Assembly: GCA_023229135.1 (NCBI GenBank)
Contig: JALNZT010000039.1
Location: forward strand, 1-35,651
Direction of reading: 5' to 3'
From: Bacteroidales bacterium
GTDB taxonomy: Bacteria; Bacteroidota; Bacteroidia; Bacteroidales; F082
DNA: 35,651 bases
The notes beneath the pieces were generated by a model that was not told where the DNA came from, made no database searches, and saw only the letters and a program-made list of their open reading frames with translations. Position numbers and translations under genes: made by a program. Below, one piece after another: positions 1-7,744 of this stretch (positions are counted from its first letter, which is position 1; every line of letters begins with the position of its first letter).

Positions 1-481
1 ACATCATAAAATTTCATATTTTCTCAGATTAGAAATTTGGTTAAAATTAATTTTAGCTAATTAAAAGAGATAAAATTAGCTTTTTCAGTTTGCAAACATA
101 TTATTTTTTAAAAAGAAATGGACCATCTATGGGCATAAAAACAAAATGTAAAAAGAAAAAAAGAAAAAAGCGATTTTATTAATTGAATAACAAATACTTA
201 CAAGTATCGTAACTAAAAAGCAAAAAAACGAAATGTTTAATTTACTTAAATTTTGCTTTAATTTTTTGATGATTAGGGAGCTCTTTCTTACATATTACTT
301 TAACTATAGATGGTATTACCCTTAATAAGGCTACAAAAATAGCTGGTTTATTTGATTTTACGCCCTTTGCGGCGTTTTTTTTGTGCCTGTAAACAATGCG
401 CGACTGATAGCAAAACAAACCAAAAAAACAAGCCGTTTTAAAAGCCCTTGAAATGACATGAAAATGACCTTTAAAATCTTT
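1..481. other. AT-rich left flank without genes
   Basis: No convincing coding sequence is visible on either strand. The first 350 bases are very AT-rich with short A and T tracts. The only clear element is a small hairpin followed by T residues at 360-382. The left phage/host junction probably lies in or near this stretch, but no 5-bp target duplication or TG...CA end could be assigned from one window. Confidence 0.5.
360..382 (+). terminator. intrinsic terminator
   Basis: ACGCC (360-364) pairs with GGCGT (371-375) around a six-base loop and is followed by a run of eight T. It is oriented to stop rightward transcription entering the phage regulatory region, perhaps from the host side. Confidence 0.55.
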
Positions 482-608
482 GGGTAAACAGTTGGGTAAA
501 CAGTTGGGTAAACTGGTAGCGGTTAATTTGAACGGCTAACTACCCCTATATGGCAAAAAAAAGGGGCTAAAATCCAATTTTTAACCGCTAACTACCCCTA
601 TATGGCAA
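482..608. repeat. left-end repeat cluster (possible transposase or repressor binding region)
   Basis: Three copies of GGGTAAAC occur at 482-489, 494-501 and 506-513, in a 12-base period. A perfect 22-base direct repeat beginning GCTAACTACCCC is found at 535-556 and 587-608, 52 bases apart. TAGCGGTTAA (517-526) is the perfect inverse of TTAACCGCTA (581-590), so the direct repeats are also bracketed by an inverted repeat. In phage Mu the left end carries transposase sites and an operator/enhancer; position and repeat density suggest a comparable role here, which is inference. Confidence 0.55.
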
Positions 609-764
609 TGTTATAGAATATGGAATATTGATATAATACATTGATATTTAGTGTAATACACACAAAACAAGACAATACTAAAAATCAAAAACGTGTGTGT
701 GTGTATGTTTTCCTGCTTTTTTGTGCTTAAAAGCGGGGTGGGAGCGTATGGTCATACATTTTAA

Positions 765-1193
765 TTATCCTGTTTGCCGGTAAGGGTCATCGCCAGATTT
801 ATTATTGTGGCCTTTTTGTTTTAAGCTTTCAATTTTTTCTTTAAGCAGCTCAATAGTATCTTCCTGCTGGGTAATTAGCTTTTCGCGAATTTCACATTGC
901 TGGCAAGGACCGGATGGTAATAAATTGTCCTTTACACTATTCTTGCTAAGATTACTAGTTTCACTCCATTGATCGTGTTCTATTAGGGTTAAATTATCCA
1001 GCGAAACACCAAAATAATTGGATATTTTCGTCAATATATCCAAGTCAGGGGACGAAATACCAACCTCCCAGTTGGATAAAGTGGTTGCCTTAACACCTAA
1101 TTGCTTGCTTAAAGCTCCTTGAGTTAGCTTTTTATTCTGTCTTAAATGCTTGATATTTAGACCAAGCAAAGTTTTTTTAAAAAAAGTATCCAT
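765..1193 (-). CDS. XRE-family phage repressor
   Basis: Likely the lysogeny repressor. The N-terminal half (about residues 10-65 from the ATG at 1193) is a helix-turn-helix of the XRE/Cro-CI type, with the typical run LRQNKKLTQGALSKQLGVK and an SNWEVG recognition segment. The C-terminal part has a CxxC motif (CQQC) followed by a likely coiled coil (EDTIELLKEKIESLKQKG), which would support dimerisation. A TTG at 1211 would add six residues; the ATG is preferred. The gene is transcribed away from the early region, the usual place for a Mu-like repressor, and has its own promoter at 1248-1280. No peptidase domain is present, so induction would not follow the LexA-like self-cleavage route; that last point is inference. 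Confidence 0.85.
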   Translation of the reverse strand: MDTFFKKTLLGLNIKHLRQNKKLTQGALSKQLGVKATTLSNWEVGISSPDLDILTKISNYFGVSLDNLTLIEHDQWSETSNLSKNSVKDNLLPSGPCQQCEIREKLITQQEDTIELLKEKIESLKQKGHNNKSGDDPYRQTG

Positions 1194-1197
1194 TTTA

Positions 1198-1230
1198 TTT
1201 GGATTATCCAATCATATTGGAGTATATTTG
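1198..1230 (+). promoter_or_regulatory. early promoter, Bacteroidota consensus
   Basis: TTTG (1198-1201), a 21-base spacer, then TATATTTG (1223-1230) match the Bacteroidota consensus TTTG/N19-21/TAnnTTTG exactly. The predicted start lies near 1237, just before the small gene at 1251. The spacer contains the palindrome at 1207-1221, an ideal place for a repressor. Confidence 0.75.
1207..1221. promoter_or_regulatory. palindromic operator candidate
   Basis: TCCAAT CAT ATTGGA is a perfect 6-bp dyad with a 3-base centre. It lies between the -33 and -7 boxes of the early promoter and just upstream of the repressor start codon, so a bound dimer would block early transcription. Binding by the adjacent repressor is inferred. 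Confidence 0.6.
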
Positions 1231-1247
1231 CGCTACTATAAACGCAA

Positions 1248-1280
1248 CAAATGTACAACAGAATGGCAAAGAATGTCAAG
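1248..1280 (-). promoter_or_regulatory. repressor promoter
   Basis: On the minus strand CTTG (1280-1277), a 21-base spacer and TACATTTG (1255-1248) fit the Bacteroidota pattern with one mismatch in the -33 box. The predicted start near 1241 makes this promoter face and overlap the early promoter, so each transcript runs over the other promoter. Confidence 0.6.
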
Positions 1281-1490
1281 AAATATCCAAATCAGGTAAA
1301 AATCAGGCAAAAACTAACCAGAGGCGACAGGTTAAAAGTGGCTGAGGCTACTGGTTACAAAGAAGGTACAATTCGCGAGATGCTCAAAGGCTTTCGCCGT
1401 ATGACTGATCCCGTGAAGCAAGCTATAATAAACATAGTCAACGAACGTGCAGAGCTTGACAGAAAGCTTGAAGAAATTGCGAAACAGTAA
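1251..1490 (+). CDS. small Cro-like / helix-turn-helix protein
   Basis: A basic 79-residue protein, the first gene of the rightward early transcript. The middle (RLKVAEATGYKEGTIREMLK) reads like a helix-turn-helix: a short helix, the turn around TGY, and a second helix. By position it would be the antagonist of the repressor or an early regulator such as Mu Ner, but no family was recognised. Two starts are possible, ATG 1251 and ATG 1263 (MAKNVKKYP); the first lies only about 14 bases after the predicted transcription start, so the second may be the real one. Confidence 0.7.
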   Translation: MYNRMAKNVKKYPNQVKIRQKLTRGDRLKVAEATGYKEGTIREMLKGFRRMTDPVKQAIINIVNERAELDRKLEEIAKQ

Positions 1491-1922
1491 CTACTCTAAA
1501 GCAATAATAAGTGAATAACATGAAAGCAAAATCAACGAAAAGCAGAAGAAAACGTATGCGGTTGTTTCGGATAATACGAATATTTTTTTTGAAGGCGTAC
1601 TCACGGGCAATGTGGCACGGGGTTCACGAAGTGCGTTTTTTGATTGTGCAAGATATAAGTCGCGACTACGACTTACAGCCGCTATATGACCATATAGTGC
1701 AATACCAGTTAGCAGGATACCAAACCCAAGTAGCACTAGAGCCGAGGCAAAACACAAACGGGCTGCTAGCCATTCAGAGCTTTTTTGTTGCAGGGCAATT
1801 AAAACTCCGAATAGGGTTGTCGATACAAGAAGAATGTGTTGTAAAAAGGCATGTCGTTTTTCGGCAAGCAGATTAGTCAATTCAACAATGGTTTTAACTG
1901 AGTTCTTAACATCTTCATTCAT
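1491..1922 (-). CDS. three-helix membrane protein, accessory
   Basis: A 143-residue protein with an N-terminal charged helix and three hydrophobic segments: about 28-45 (LQHILLVSTTLFGVLIAL), 56-78 and 120-141. It contains no domain that I recognise. It is antisense to the early operon and lies downstream of a second minus-strand gene, with which it shares an almost identical leader before the ATG (1923-1946 and 2335-2356). Such antisense genes in temperate phages are often expressed by the lysogen and concern exclusion or host fitness; that role is inference. The opposite strand also has an open frame of 121 codons (1511-1876), but its composition is poor and it is judged a shadow. Confidence 0.7.
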   Translation of the reverse strand: MNEDVKNSVKTIVELTNLLAEKRHAFLQHILLVSTTLFGVLIALQQKSSEWLAARLCFASALVLLGFGILLTGIALYGHIAAVSRSRDLYLAQSKNALREPRATLPVSTPSKKIFVLSETTAYVFFCFSLILLSCYSLIIALE

Positions 1923-2046
1923 AACACTACATTTTTAAAGGTTAGTAAAAAAACACAATTCAATGCGAAAAGAAGTAATACAACAATTAAAGACGGGTGC
2001 TCCGCTTACAGCTGAAATGAAACAATACATAGCAGATGTAAAAAGC

Positions 2047-2334
2047 TTAATTAAGTTTGAAAGTGGGGTCGAAAAGCCTATCGCTATCCAGGTACTCTCG
2101 AATCTTTTCAATAAATGCCTTAAACTCTTCAAAGCCCGGAAATACTCCCCCGGGTATCGAAGTCAAAAGAGGGACAAGAGCCTTTTTGACGGGGATTTCA
2201 TGACGCCTCGGATTTGATGACGTAATTAAAACATAATCACCAATAATTTCAGCGGCATCTTTCCACTGATTATTTAGCAAATAAATGCAAGTCTGGTGAT
2301 AATCAATAAGAAGTTCTTTTTCAGTTGAATTCAT
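2047..2334 (-). CDS. hypothetical accessory protein
   Basis: A 95-residue soluble protein of ordinary composition with a helical N-terminus (LLIDYHQTCIYLLNNQWKDAAEIIGDYV) and an acidic C-terminus. No family recognised. It is the first gene of the antisense unit, preceded by a TACATTTG promoter box at 2371-2364 and a leader that is nearly repeated before the next gene at 1922. The two genes probably form one small operon. Confidence 0.65.
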   Translation of the reverse strand: MNSTEKELLIDYHQTCIYLLNNQWKDAAEIIGDYVLITSSNPRRHEIPVKKALVPLLTSIPGGVFPGFEEFKAFIEKIREYLDSDRLFDPTFKLN

Positions 2335-2371
2335 AACACTACATTTTAAAAGGTTAGCACTTGCAAATGTA
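2335..2371 (-). promoter_or_regulatory. promoter and leader of antisense accessory operon
   Basis: TACATTTGC (minus, from 2371) gives a perfect TAnnTTTG box; no good -33 box is present at the expected distance. The leader that follows contains GCTAACCTTTTAAAATGTA just before the ATG. The TACATTT box and the later AAATGTA are inverted copies of each other, forming a dyad. The same arrangement precedes the antisense gene at 11023. Confidence 0.55.
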
Positions 2372-2376
2372 GCAAA

Positions 2377-2421
2377 TCCCGGGGTCGAGCGTGAGCGGCT
2401 GGATCGAATCAGCCCCCGGGA
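2377..2421. repeat. GC-rich inverted repeat
   Basis: TCCCGGGG (2377-2384) and CCCCGGGA (2414-2421) form a perfect 8-bp stem with a 29-base loop in the gap between the divergent accessory operon and the transposase gene. There is no T run, so a regulatory site or cruciform is more likely than a terminator. No clear promoter for the transposase was found in this gap. Confidence 0.4.
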
Positions 2422-2472
2422 ACCAAATCACAAATATTGAATCTTTAAATCAGGAATCTTTGAACCAATAAA

Positions 2473-4500
2473 ATGCCACACCCCTGGAACAACATATTAG
2501 TAGTAACGGCTGAGGAGCTTGTGCCGGAGTTTTATTCCAGCGAAAAATCTTTAAGTGTTATTTGCAAGCGTGCCGAAAAACGCGGTTACGGACTAAAACG
2601 TGTTCAGCTGGGTGGCAACGGCAGACAAATGCTGATTGATTTTGACAGCTTGCCGCTTGATTTGCGCCAGGCAATAGGCGACCCACGCAAAGGCAAGCAT
2701 GTGCTGGTGGATTTTTTTAAAACAGACCGCGAAACGGTTGATTACTACAGAGATTATAAGTTTGAAAACGGCGAATATATAGACGAAAAAATACAAGACA
2801 AGTACATTGCAAACGCCACCCTGCTAAAGGCCTGTAAGCGGCTTAAAGTGGCACGTGAGGCCGAAATAATTGGCAAAGGCTACAAGCCTAAGGCTATAAT
2901 TGCAACACTATGGAAAGATGCTACCAGCTTTAAGCCAATCATGGCTAAAAAATTTGATATGGTTAGCACCCTTCCGGAGAATGAGGCCAGATGGAAAGAA
3001 ACGTACAAGCGATTTACAACGGATGGCTATATCAGCTTGATCAGCAAAAAGCATGGCAACAAAAATGCCGCTCCCGATAACCAGGACGAAATTATGAAGC
3101 TGCTGAACGATATGTTTGGCACTCAAAAGCAAAAACCAAACTTTGCTGACGTAGCGCGGCAATATGAATCGTTCCTCAGTGGCTATCTTGATGTAGTAAA
3201 CAATGCTACCGGAGAGCTATATGTGCCGGACGGCTATCCTAAGTTGAGTTCAACAACTATCTATAATTACCTTAATACTTATGATAACCGGATTGGAACC
3301 ATAGCCGCACGCAGTGGCAACCGCCAGGTGCTTATCAGCAATACAATTCCTTATCACTCCTTATTGCATCCTGAATATGCTGGCAGTATTATCAGTATTG
3401 ATGACCGCCAGCCTCCTTTTGAATATGCAAAAGGTAAACGTATGTGGTTTTACAACGGCATCGACCTGGGCAGCGAGGCATTTACCACATGGGTTTATGG
3501 TAAGAGTAAGGAAGGTATAATTTTAGACTTCTACCGACAGATGGTACGCAACTATGCGGAATGGGGTTTCAGTTTGCCTTATGAGCTGGAAGCCGAAAGC
3601 TCGCTCAACAGCTCCTTTACAAACACCTTCCTGCGCGAAGGCTATATGTTTGAGGAGGTAAGAATAGAGGCTAACAACGCGCGCGGCAAGCGTATTGAGG
3701 CGTATTACAACCCGCTCCGCTATAAGCTGGAAAAGAAACACGAAGGTTGGCTTGCCAGACCTTTTGCGCTTGACGAATCGAACCAATCAGGCGGCGAAAA
3801 AGTGCCAATGGTGCCTTATGACAAGCTCGCTAACCAGTGCCTGCGCGATATTGAGACCTGGAACAATATGCCACACAGCATACACACCGAAAAAACCCGC
3901 TGGGAGGTGTTTTGCGAAAAACAACATCCTAATTTGGTGCCAACCAATTATCGCGGATTTATGCGCCACTTAGGCTATAAAACATCCACTTCATGCCGTG
4001 CCGGAATCATTAATTTTCAAAAAACTGAATGGCTGCTGGGCGACCAGGGTAACATTTATACGGGCAATAAGCTGATCAATCTGATGAAAGCCGTTGAAGG
4101 CGAAAAAATTGATATCTACTGGCTCGACGCCAATGATGACAGTGTGCTAAAAGCGTTGGTTTATATCAATGATACGTATATCTGTGAGGCACTTCCAAAA
4201 CCACGCTATCACCGGGCTAAACTGGAACAGACTGCCGCCGATTTTGAAGCACGTGAGCTAATGAGCCAATACGCTACCACTATTGAAGCCTTCCAACGCA
4301 AACGCAAAAACGAGCTCGAGAAAGTTACCATTATTGACAATACTCCTATTACACTCAACAACAAATTTAAAATGCCCGGCCTGCATAGAGCTGAAGAAAT
4401 TATGGATTGTGATGTGGAGATATTGCCAGAACCCGATTTTGATGATGAATTAAATGGCGTTGAAACAGCTGTTAAAGTGAGTTTAAAAGACAGATTCTAA
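2473..4500 (+). CDS. MuA-like DDE transposase
   Basis: Catalyses strand transfer of the phage genome during integration and replicative transposition. 675 residues, close to MuA (663). The N-terminal region (about 10-75) looks like the Mu-type winged-helix DNA-binding domain; the RNase H-like core spans about 300-440. The first acidic residue is in SIDDRQPP (D310/D311) and the last is the glutamate of ARGKRIEAYY (E409), equivalent to MuA KPVERAF. At the second position, where MuA has TIDNTRG, this protein reads ELEAESSLNSS (E375), so the triad looks like D-E-E with a 34-residue gap before the last E. The C-terminal part after 500 is the target-binding and MuB-contact region by analogy. It heads the early replication operon. 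Confidence 0.93.
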   Translation: MPHPWNNILVVTAEELVPEFYSSEKSLSVICKRAEKRGYGLKRVQLGGNGRQMLIDFDSLPLDLRQAIGDPRKGKHVLVDFFKTDRETVDYYRDYKFENGEYIDEKIQDKYIANATLLKACKRLKVAREAEIIGKGYKPKAIIATLWKDATSFKPIMAKKFDMVSTLPENEARWKETYKRFTTDGYISLISKKHGNKNAAPDNQDEIMKLLNDMFGTQKQKPNFADVARQYESFLSGYLDVVNNATGELYVPDGYPKLSSTTIYNYLNTYDNRIGTIAARSGNRQVLISNTIPYHSLLHPEYAGSIISIDDRQPPFEYAKGKRMWFYNGIDLGSEAFTTWVYGKSKEGIILDFYRQMVRNYAEWGFSLPYELEAESSLNSSFTNTFLREGYMFEEVRIEANNARGKRIEAYYNPLRYKLEKKHEGWLARPFALDESNQSGGEKVPMVPYDKLANQCLRDIETWNNMPHSIHTEKTRWEVFCEKQHPNLVPTNYRGFMRHLGYKTSTSCRAGIINFQKTEWLLGDQGNIYTGNKLINLMKAVEGEKIDIYWLDANDDSVLKALVYINDTYICEALPKPRYHRAKLEQTAADFEARELMSQYATTIEAFQRKRKNELEKVTIIDNTPITLNNKFKMPGLHRAEEIMDCDVEILPEPDFDDELNGVETAVKVSLKDRF

Positions 4501-4523
4501 TACTATATAATAATTATAATACT

Positions 4524-5417
4524 ATGTTACAAATCACAGCAGAATTTAAAGAAAAAGTAGTTGCCGCATTGCTTGAGCAGCGCGCAAATTTCGACGGTGC
4601 CGAATCAGCCTTTGCACGCCAGTGGTCAATGAGTCCATCTGTGTTTAACCGCTTGAAAAATGGCGAACGCGATGGCCTTTTAAGAGACAACGCCTGGCTT
4701 ACAATTGGCCGCGAACTCAATGTAAGCCTAACAGAGCGCAAGTGGAACATGGCACGTACAGAGGTTTACAACATTATTGAGGAGGATGTGCTGTTTTGCA
4801 AACAATTTAGCAAAGCACGCATCTGCGTGGATGAATGTGGAATAGGTAAAACATTTTCAGCAAAATACCTGAGCCGTACACTTAAAAACTGCTTTTATGT
4901 GGATGCCAGTCAGGCCAAAACAAAGCAGCTTTTTGTGAAACTCATTGCAAAAACCATTGGTGTTGACGCAGCAGGCAGACATGCAGATGTGAAGGCAAAC
5001 ATTAAGTATTATTTGCGCATGCTACCACAGCCGCTAATTATCATTGATGAGGCCGGTGACTTGGATTATAACGCCTTCCTGGTGCTTAAAGAGCTTTGGA
5101 ATGCCACCGAGGGTGTATGCGGCTGGTATATGATGGGTGCCGACGGGCTTAGGAACAAAATTGAACGCGGTATAGCGCATAAACAAGTTGGATACAAAGA
5201 AATTTTCAGCCGCTACAGCGAACGCTATACAAGTGTAGTTCCAAGCGGTACCAGCGAACGCATGGGCTTTTATAGGAAACTTATAACTGATGTGTTAGCT
5301 GTTAATATGGGCGATACAAGTAATTTAAATGGAATTGTGAAACGCTGCCTTACAACTGATGGAGGAAATATTGGCGGGCTGCGACGTGCTGAAAGCTTAC
5401 TAATACTCAATCAATAA
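4524..5417 (+). CDS. MuB-like AAA+ target-selection ATPase
   Basis: Partner of the transposase: an ATP-dependent DNA-binding protein that captures target DNA and activates strand transfer. 297 residues, similar to MuB (312). The N-terminal 75 residues form a helix-turn-helix-like region (FARQWSMSPSVFNRLKNGE). The Walker A is DECGIGKT (103-110) and the Walker B is LIIIDEAGD (171-179), followed by a sensor-like segment GWYMMGADGLRNK. It follows the transposase gene by 23 bases, as in Mu. The family assignment is secure from gene order plus motifs. Confidence 0.92.
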   Translation: MLQITAEFKEKVVAALLEQRANFDGAESAFARQWSMSPSVFNRLKNGERDGLLRDNAWLTIGRELNVSLTERKWNMARTEVYNIIEEDVLFCKQFSKARICVDECGIGKTFSAKYLSRTLKNCFYVDASQAKTKQLFVKLIAKTIGVDAAGRHADVKANIKYYLRMLPQPLIIIDEAGDLDYNAFLVLKELWNATEGVCGWYMMGADGLRNKIERGIAHKQVGYKEIFSRYSERYTSVVPSGTSERMGFYRKLITDVLAVNMGDTSNLNGIVKRCLTTDGGNIGGLRRAESLLILNQ

Positions 5418-5429
5418 GTATGGCCGGAT

Positions 5430-6071
5430 ATGAAGCGAACAATCACGATAAGAAACATATACGACAAAGAATATGAAACATTGCAGCTTGACGGGATTTG
5501 GAAGGATGTACTTGGCGAGCCGGAGGCCAACGGTGCGTGGCTCATATACGGGCGCGACAAAAATGGCAAAACATGGCTGGCCTTATCGCTCGCGCTGTAT
5601 CTGTCAAAACTCAAAAAGGTGCTTTATATATCAGCCGAGGAGGGAACCGGACTCGCCTTTAAAAACACCATGCTCCGTGTTGGGGTTGATACAACAGATA
5701 CGAACCTACATCTGCTCGAGTATGAGAGCTTTGAAATGTTAGAAAAGCGGCTCAACAAACGCCGCTCACCCGAAATAGTGTTCATTGATAATTTGACAAT
5801 TTACCAGGACGAATTAAAGAAATCAGCTTTAGCAAGCTTTATAACTAAGCATCCGCGCAAGCTGTTTGTGTTTATGGCACACGAGGAACGCGGCGAACCC
5901 TACACAGCACCGGCTAAGCTGGCCAGTAAGCTGGCAAAAGTGCGGTTTCATGTGAAAGGACTAAGCTGCAACGTGAATGGCCGTGTGCCAGGTGGTGTGC
6001 TAATGATTGACGAGAAAAAAGCGCAGCTATTTCACGGAAACAAAGTTGAAGAAGAAACCCCCTATTTATAA
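5430..6071 (+). CDS. RecA-like phage ATPase
   Basis: A P-loop ATPase of the RecA/RepA (AAA_25) type. Walker A GRDKNGKT is at 41-48, after the strand GAWLIY; Walker B EIVFIDN is at 115-121; a later strand KLFVFMAHEERGEP carries a sensor-like histidine. 213 residues is a single core without extra domains. Its place just after the MuB-like gene suggests a role in phage DNA replication or helicase recruitment. Mu has no direct counterpart; Mu-like phages of Bacteroidota commonly carry one here (recalled, not checked). Confidence 0.75.
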   Translation: MKRTITIRNIYDKEYETLQLDGIWKDVLGEPEANGAWLIYGRDKNGKTWLALSLALYLSKLKKVLYISAEEGTGLAFKNTMLRVGVDTTDTNLHLLEYESFEMLEKRLNKRRSPEIVFIDNLTIYQDELKKSALASFITKHPRKLFVFMAHEERGEPYTAPAKLASKLAKVRFHVKGLSCNVNGRVPGGVLMIDEKKAQLFHGNKVEEETPYL

Positions 6072-6089
6072 ATTTAATACCCTACGAAC

Positions 6090-6668
6090 ATGAAAACAAA
6101 AACTAACCTCACTTACAGTTTCGATCCGCACAGCTTGCGGTTGAACATTTTTGAAAATGGCAAAGCCCGTGGCGGCTTTGTTGGCCATGCCGCTGAGCGC
6201 GAATTTGAGCGCCTGCTCGAGAGTGGCGCAAACGTAAACATTACTAATATGAGTGAAGATATCCGTAAAGCCAAAGTGCGCCGCCTGCGCGCGCTATGGA
6301 TCAAGCAAGGTATTGATGAGTACCGTGATGCTATTTTGAGCCAATACGGCACTGACAGCACTGCAAAGCTAACTATTGCGGAGCTTAATGAGCTGCTGAA
6401 CCAATACAGCTACAAAGCTCCGGCAACTGACCACGTGCGCAAGCAGCGCAGCCTGGTTCTTACGCTGCTTACTAAGCTTGGCATTTACACAACAAACGAT
6501 GACTGGGAGCGTGTAAACGCCTACCTGATGCAACCCCGGATAGCCGGCAAGCTAATATACCAGATGAGCAGCGATGAGCTGAACGCCTGCACTCAACGCC
6601 TGCGTGCAATCTTGCACAAACAGGACCCGGTAGAGCGTGAAATTGAACGTCAAAGCGTACTTAACTAA
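6090..6668 (+). CDS. GemA-like / Mu gp16-like regulatory protein (DUF1018)
   Basis: 192 residues. The second half fits the Mu gp16/GemA pattern: RKAKVRRLRALWIKQGIDEYRDAILSQYG resembles the usual start, with a lysine-rich helix and a short segment after the glycine, then LTIAELNELLNQYS; the C-terminal helix ELNACTQRLRAILHK matches the end of the family. The N-terminal 45 residues are an added beta-rich segment. In Mu, GemA affects host gene expression and DNA topology. Assigned by pattern and position in the early operon. Confidence 0.6.
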   Translation: MKTKTNLTYSFDPHSLRLNIFENGKARGGFVGHAAEREFERLLESGANVNITNMSEDIRKAKVRRLRALWIKQGIDEYRDAILSQYGTDSTAKLTIAELNELLNQYSYKAPATDHVRKQRSLVLTLLTKLGIYTTNDDWERVNAYLMQPRIAGKLIYQMSSDELNACTQRLRAILHKQDPVEREIERQSVLN

Positions 6669-6680
6669 TACTACATCAAT

Positions 6681-6887
6681 ATGAAATCAAAACACCCCAG
6701 AAAGGTTTATGTTGCTTATGAAGCAATATGCAACAATTGTAAAGGCGAAGGAGGTACAAGCGATAATATATGCTACCTGTGCGCTGGAACCGGACATGTG
6801 TTCATAGAAAAAGAAATCTTTATCGGTGTCACGCATAGCGAAACAAAACCGATAAAGTGGCAAGGCAAGCAAGTTATTAACCTCTAA
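6681..6887 (+). CDS. small DnaJ-type zinc-ribbon protein
   Basis: 68 residues with two CxxCxGxG motifs, CNNCKGEG (17-24) and CYLCAGTG (31-38), as in the zinc-binding domain of DnaJ. One zinc could be bound by the four cysteines. Only a single pair of motifs is present and there is no J domain, so this is not a DnaJ homologue but a small zinc protein of the kind frequently found in phage early operons. Function unknown. Confidence 0.75.
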   Translation: MKSKHPRKVYVAYEAICNNCKGEGGTSDNICYLCAGTGHVFIEKEIFIGVTHSETKPIKWQGKQVINL

Positions 6888-6902
6888 ATATCTATAACAA
6901 CA

Positions 6903-7067
6903 ATGGAAACAGATTATCAAAAAATCAGGCTCTTTCAGCAAAAACTTGATCGCTTAAGAGATCAGATCAGTGAGGCCGATAATTTAAAAGATCGGCAGGC
7001 GCTTTCAAAAAAGAAACGCGCTATATCGGAGCAAATATTAAGGCTTAAACAGCTCGAATTAACCTAA
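6903..7067 (+). CDS. small coiled-coil protein (54 aa)
   Basis: A short gene between two clear operon members: ATG 6903, stop TAA 7065-7067. The product begins METDYQKIRLFQQKLDRLRD and is almost wholly charged helix with heptad-like leucines. It has no ATG competitors and fills the gap with 15-base spacers on both sides, consistent with a genuine operon gene. No family recognised. Confidence 0.65.
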   Translation: METDYQKIRLFQQKLDRLRDQISEADNLKDRQALSKKKRAISEQILRLKQLELT

Positions 7068-7081
7068 ACACAATTAATAAA

Positions 7082-7744
7082 ATGGAAAAAATCGACATCA
7101 AAGATTTGACGCAAGAGCAAATCAAAGAGCTGACAGAGCAGCTCAAACAAAAAGCAGCTGAGCAGGCCAACAGGCGCAAGCAGGATAAAGAAACCTATGA
7201 GGAGCTAAAGAATTTAGCTATCAAAGAATCGTTCCAGCTGCTGAGTTCATTGAGCAAAACGATCAGATCAGTGCGTGAGCGTGTGTTCGACAATTTTGCA
7301 GACGTGCTGGAGCTAAAAAAAATTGCCTACGAACTTACTGATGAGCAGATGGAAAAACAGGAAAGCCACACATTCACTTCAAGTGACGGGCAGCTCTCAA
7401 TCATCATTGGAAGCAATACAGTTGACAGGTGGGACGAGACGGTTGATGTTGGGATTATCAAGGTAAACGAATGGTTGCAGAGTATGGCTATAGATGAGGA
7501 AAGCGGCAAATTAGTATCATTTATTACTGATATGCTAAAGCCTAATAAGGACGGTGTATTAAAAGCGAACCGCATTCTTGACCTTAGCAAAAAAGCAGCT
7601 GAGTTTGGCGACAAGAAACTGATTGAGGCTGTTGACCTTATCCGGGAAGCTTACAGGCCTTCTAAGACATCTCAGTACATCAAAGTTAAGATGAAAGGCG
7701 AGAACGGACAGGACGTTTGGTTGCCGCTTTCAATGAGCTTTTAA
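7082..7744 (+). CDS. DUF3164-family phage protein
   Basis: 220 residues. The N-terminal 80 residues are charged helix; the middle carries the DUF3164-type strand region around SSDGQLSIIIGSNTVDRWDE, followed by helical segments and a conserved-looking end (RPSKTSQYIKVK). DUF3164 proteins are found in the early regions of Mu-like phages; their biochemical role is not known to me. The stop codon overlaps the next ATG (TAATG). Confidence 0.8.
   Translation: MEKIDIKDLTQEQIKELTEQLKQKAAEQANRRKQDKETYEELKNLAIKESFQLLSSLSKTIRSVRERVFDNFADVLELKKIAYELTDEQMEKQESHTFTSSDGQLSIIIGSNTVDRWDETVDVGIIKVNEWLQSMAIDEESGKLVSFITDMLKPNKDGVLKANRILDLSKKAAEFGDKKLIEAVDLIREAYRPSKTSQYIKVKMKGENGQDVWLPLSMSF

Noticed and set aside
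482..608. CRISPR array
   Set aside because: Only two 22-base repeats and a 12-base tandem motif, with no spacer series and no cas genes.
690..712. GTGTGTGTGT run as a phase-variable promoter
   Set aside because: Short dinucleotide run with no promoter boxes around it; no support.
1511..1876. Open plus-strand frame of 121 codons
   Set aside because: Antisense to a clear three-helix membrane protein; composition is very basic and looks like a shadow.
3787..3969. Minus-strand frames inside the transposase and other long genes
   Set aside because: They are shadows of well supported genes, without promoters or recognisable domains.
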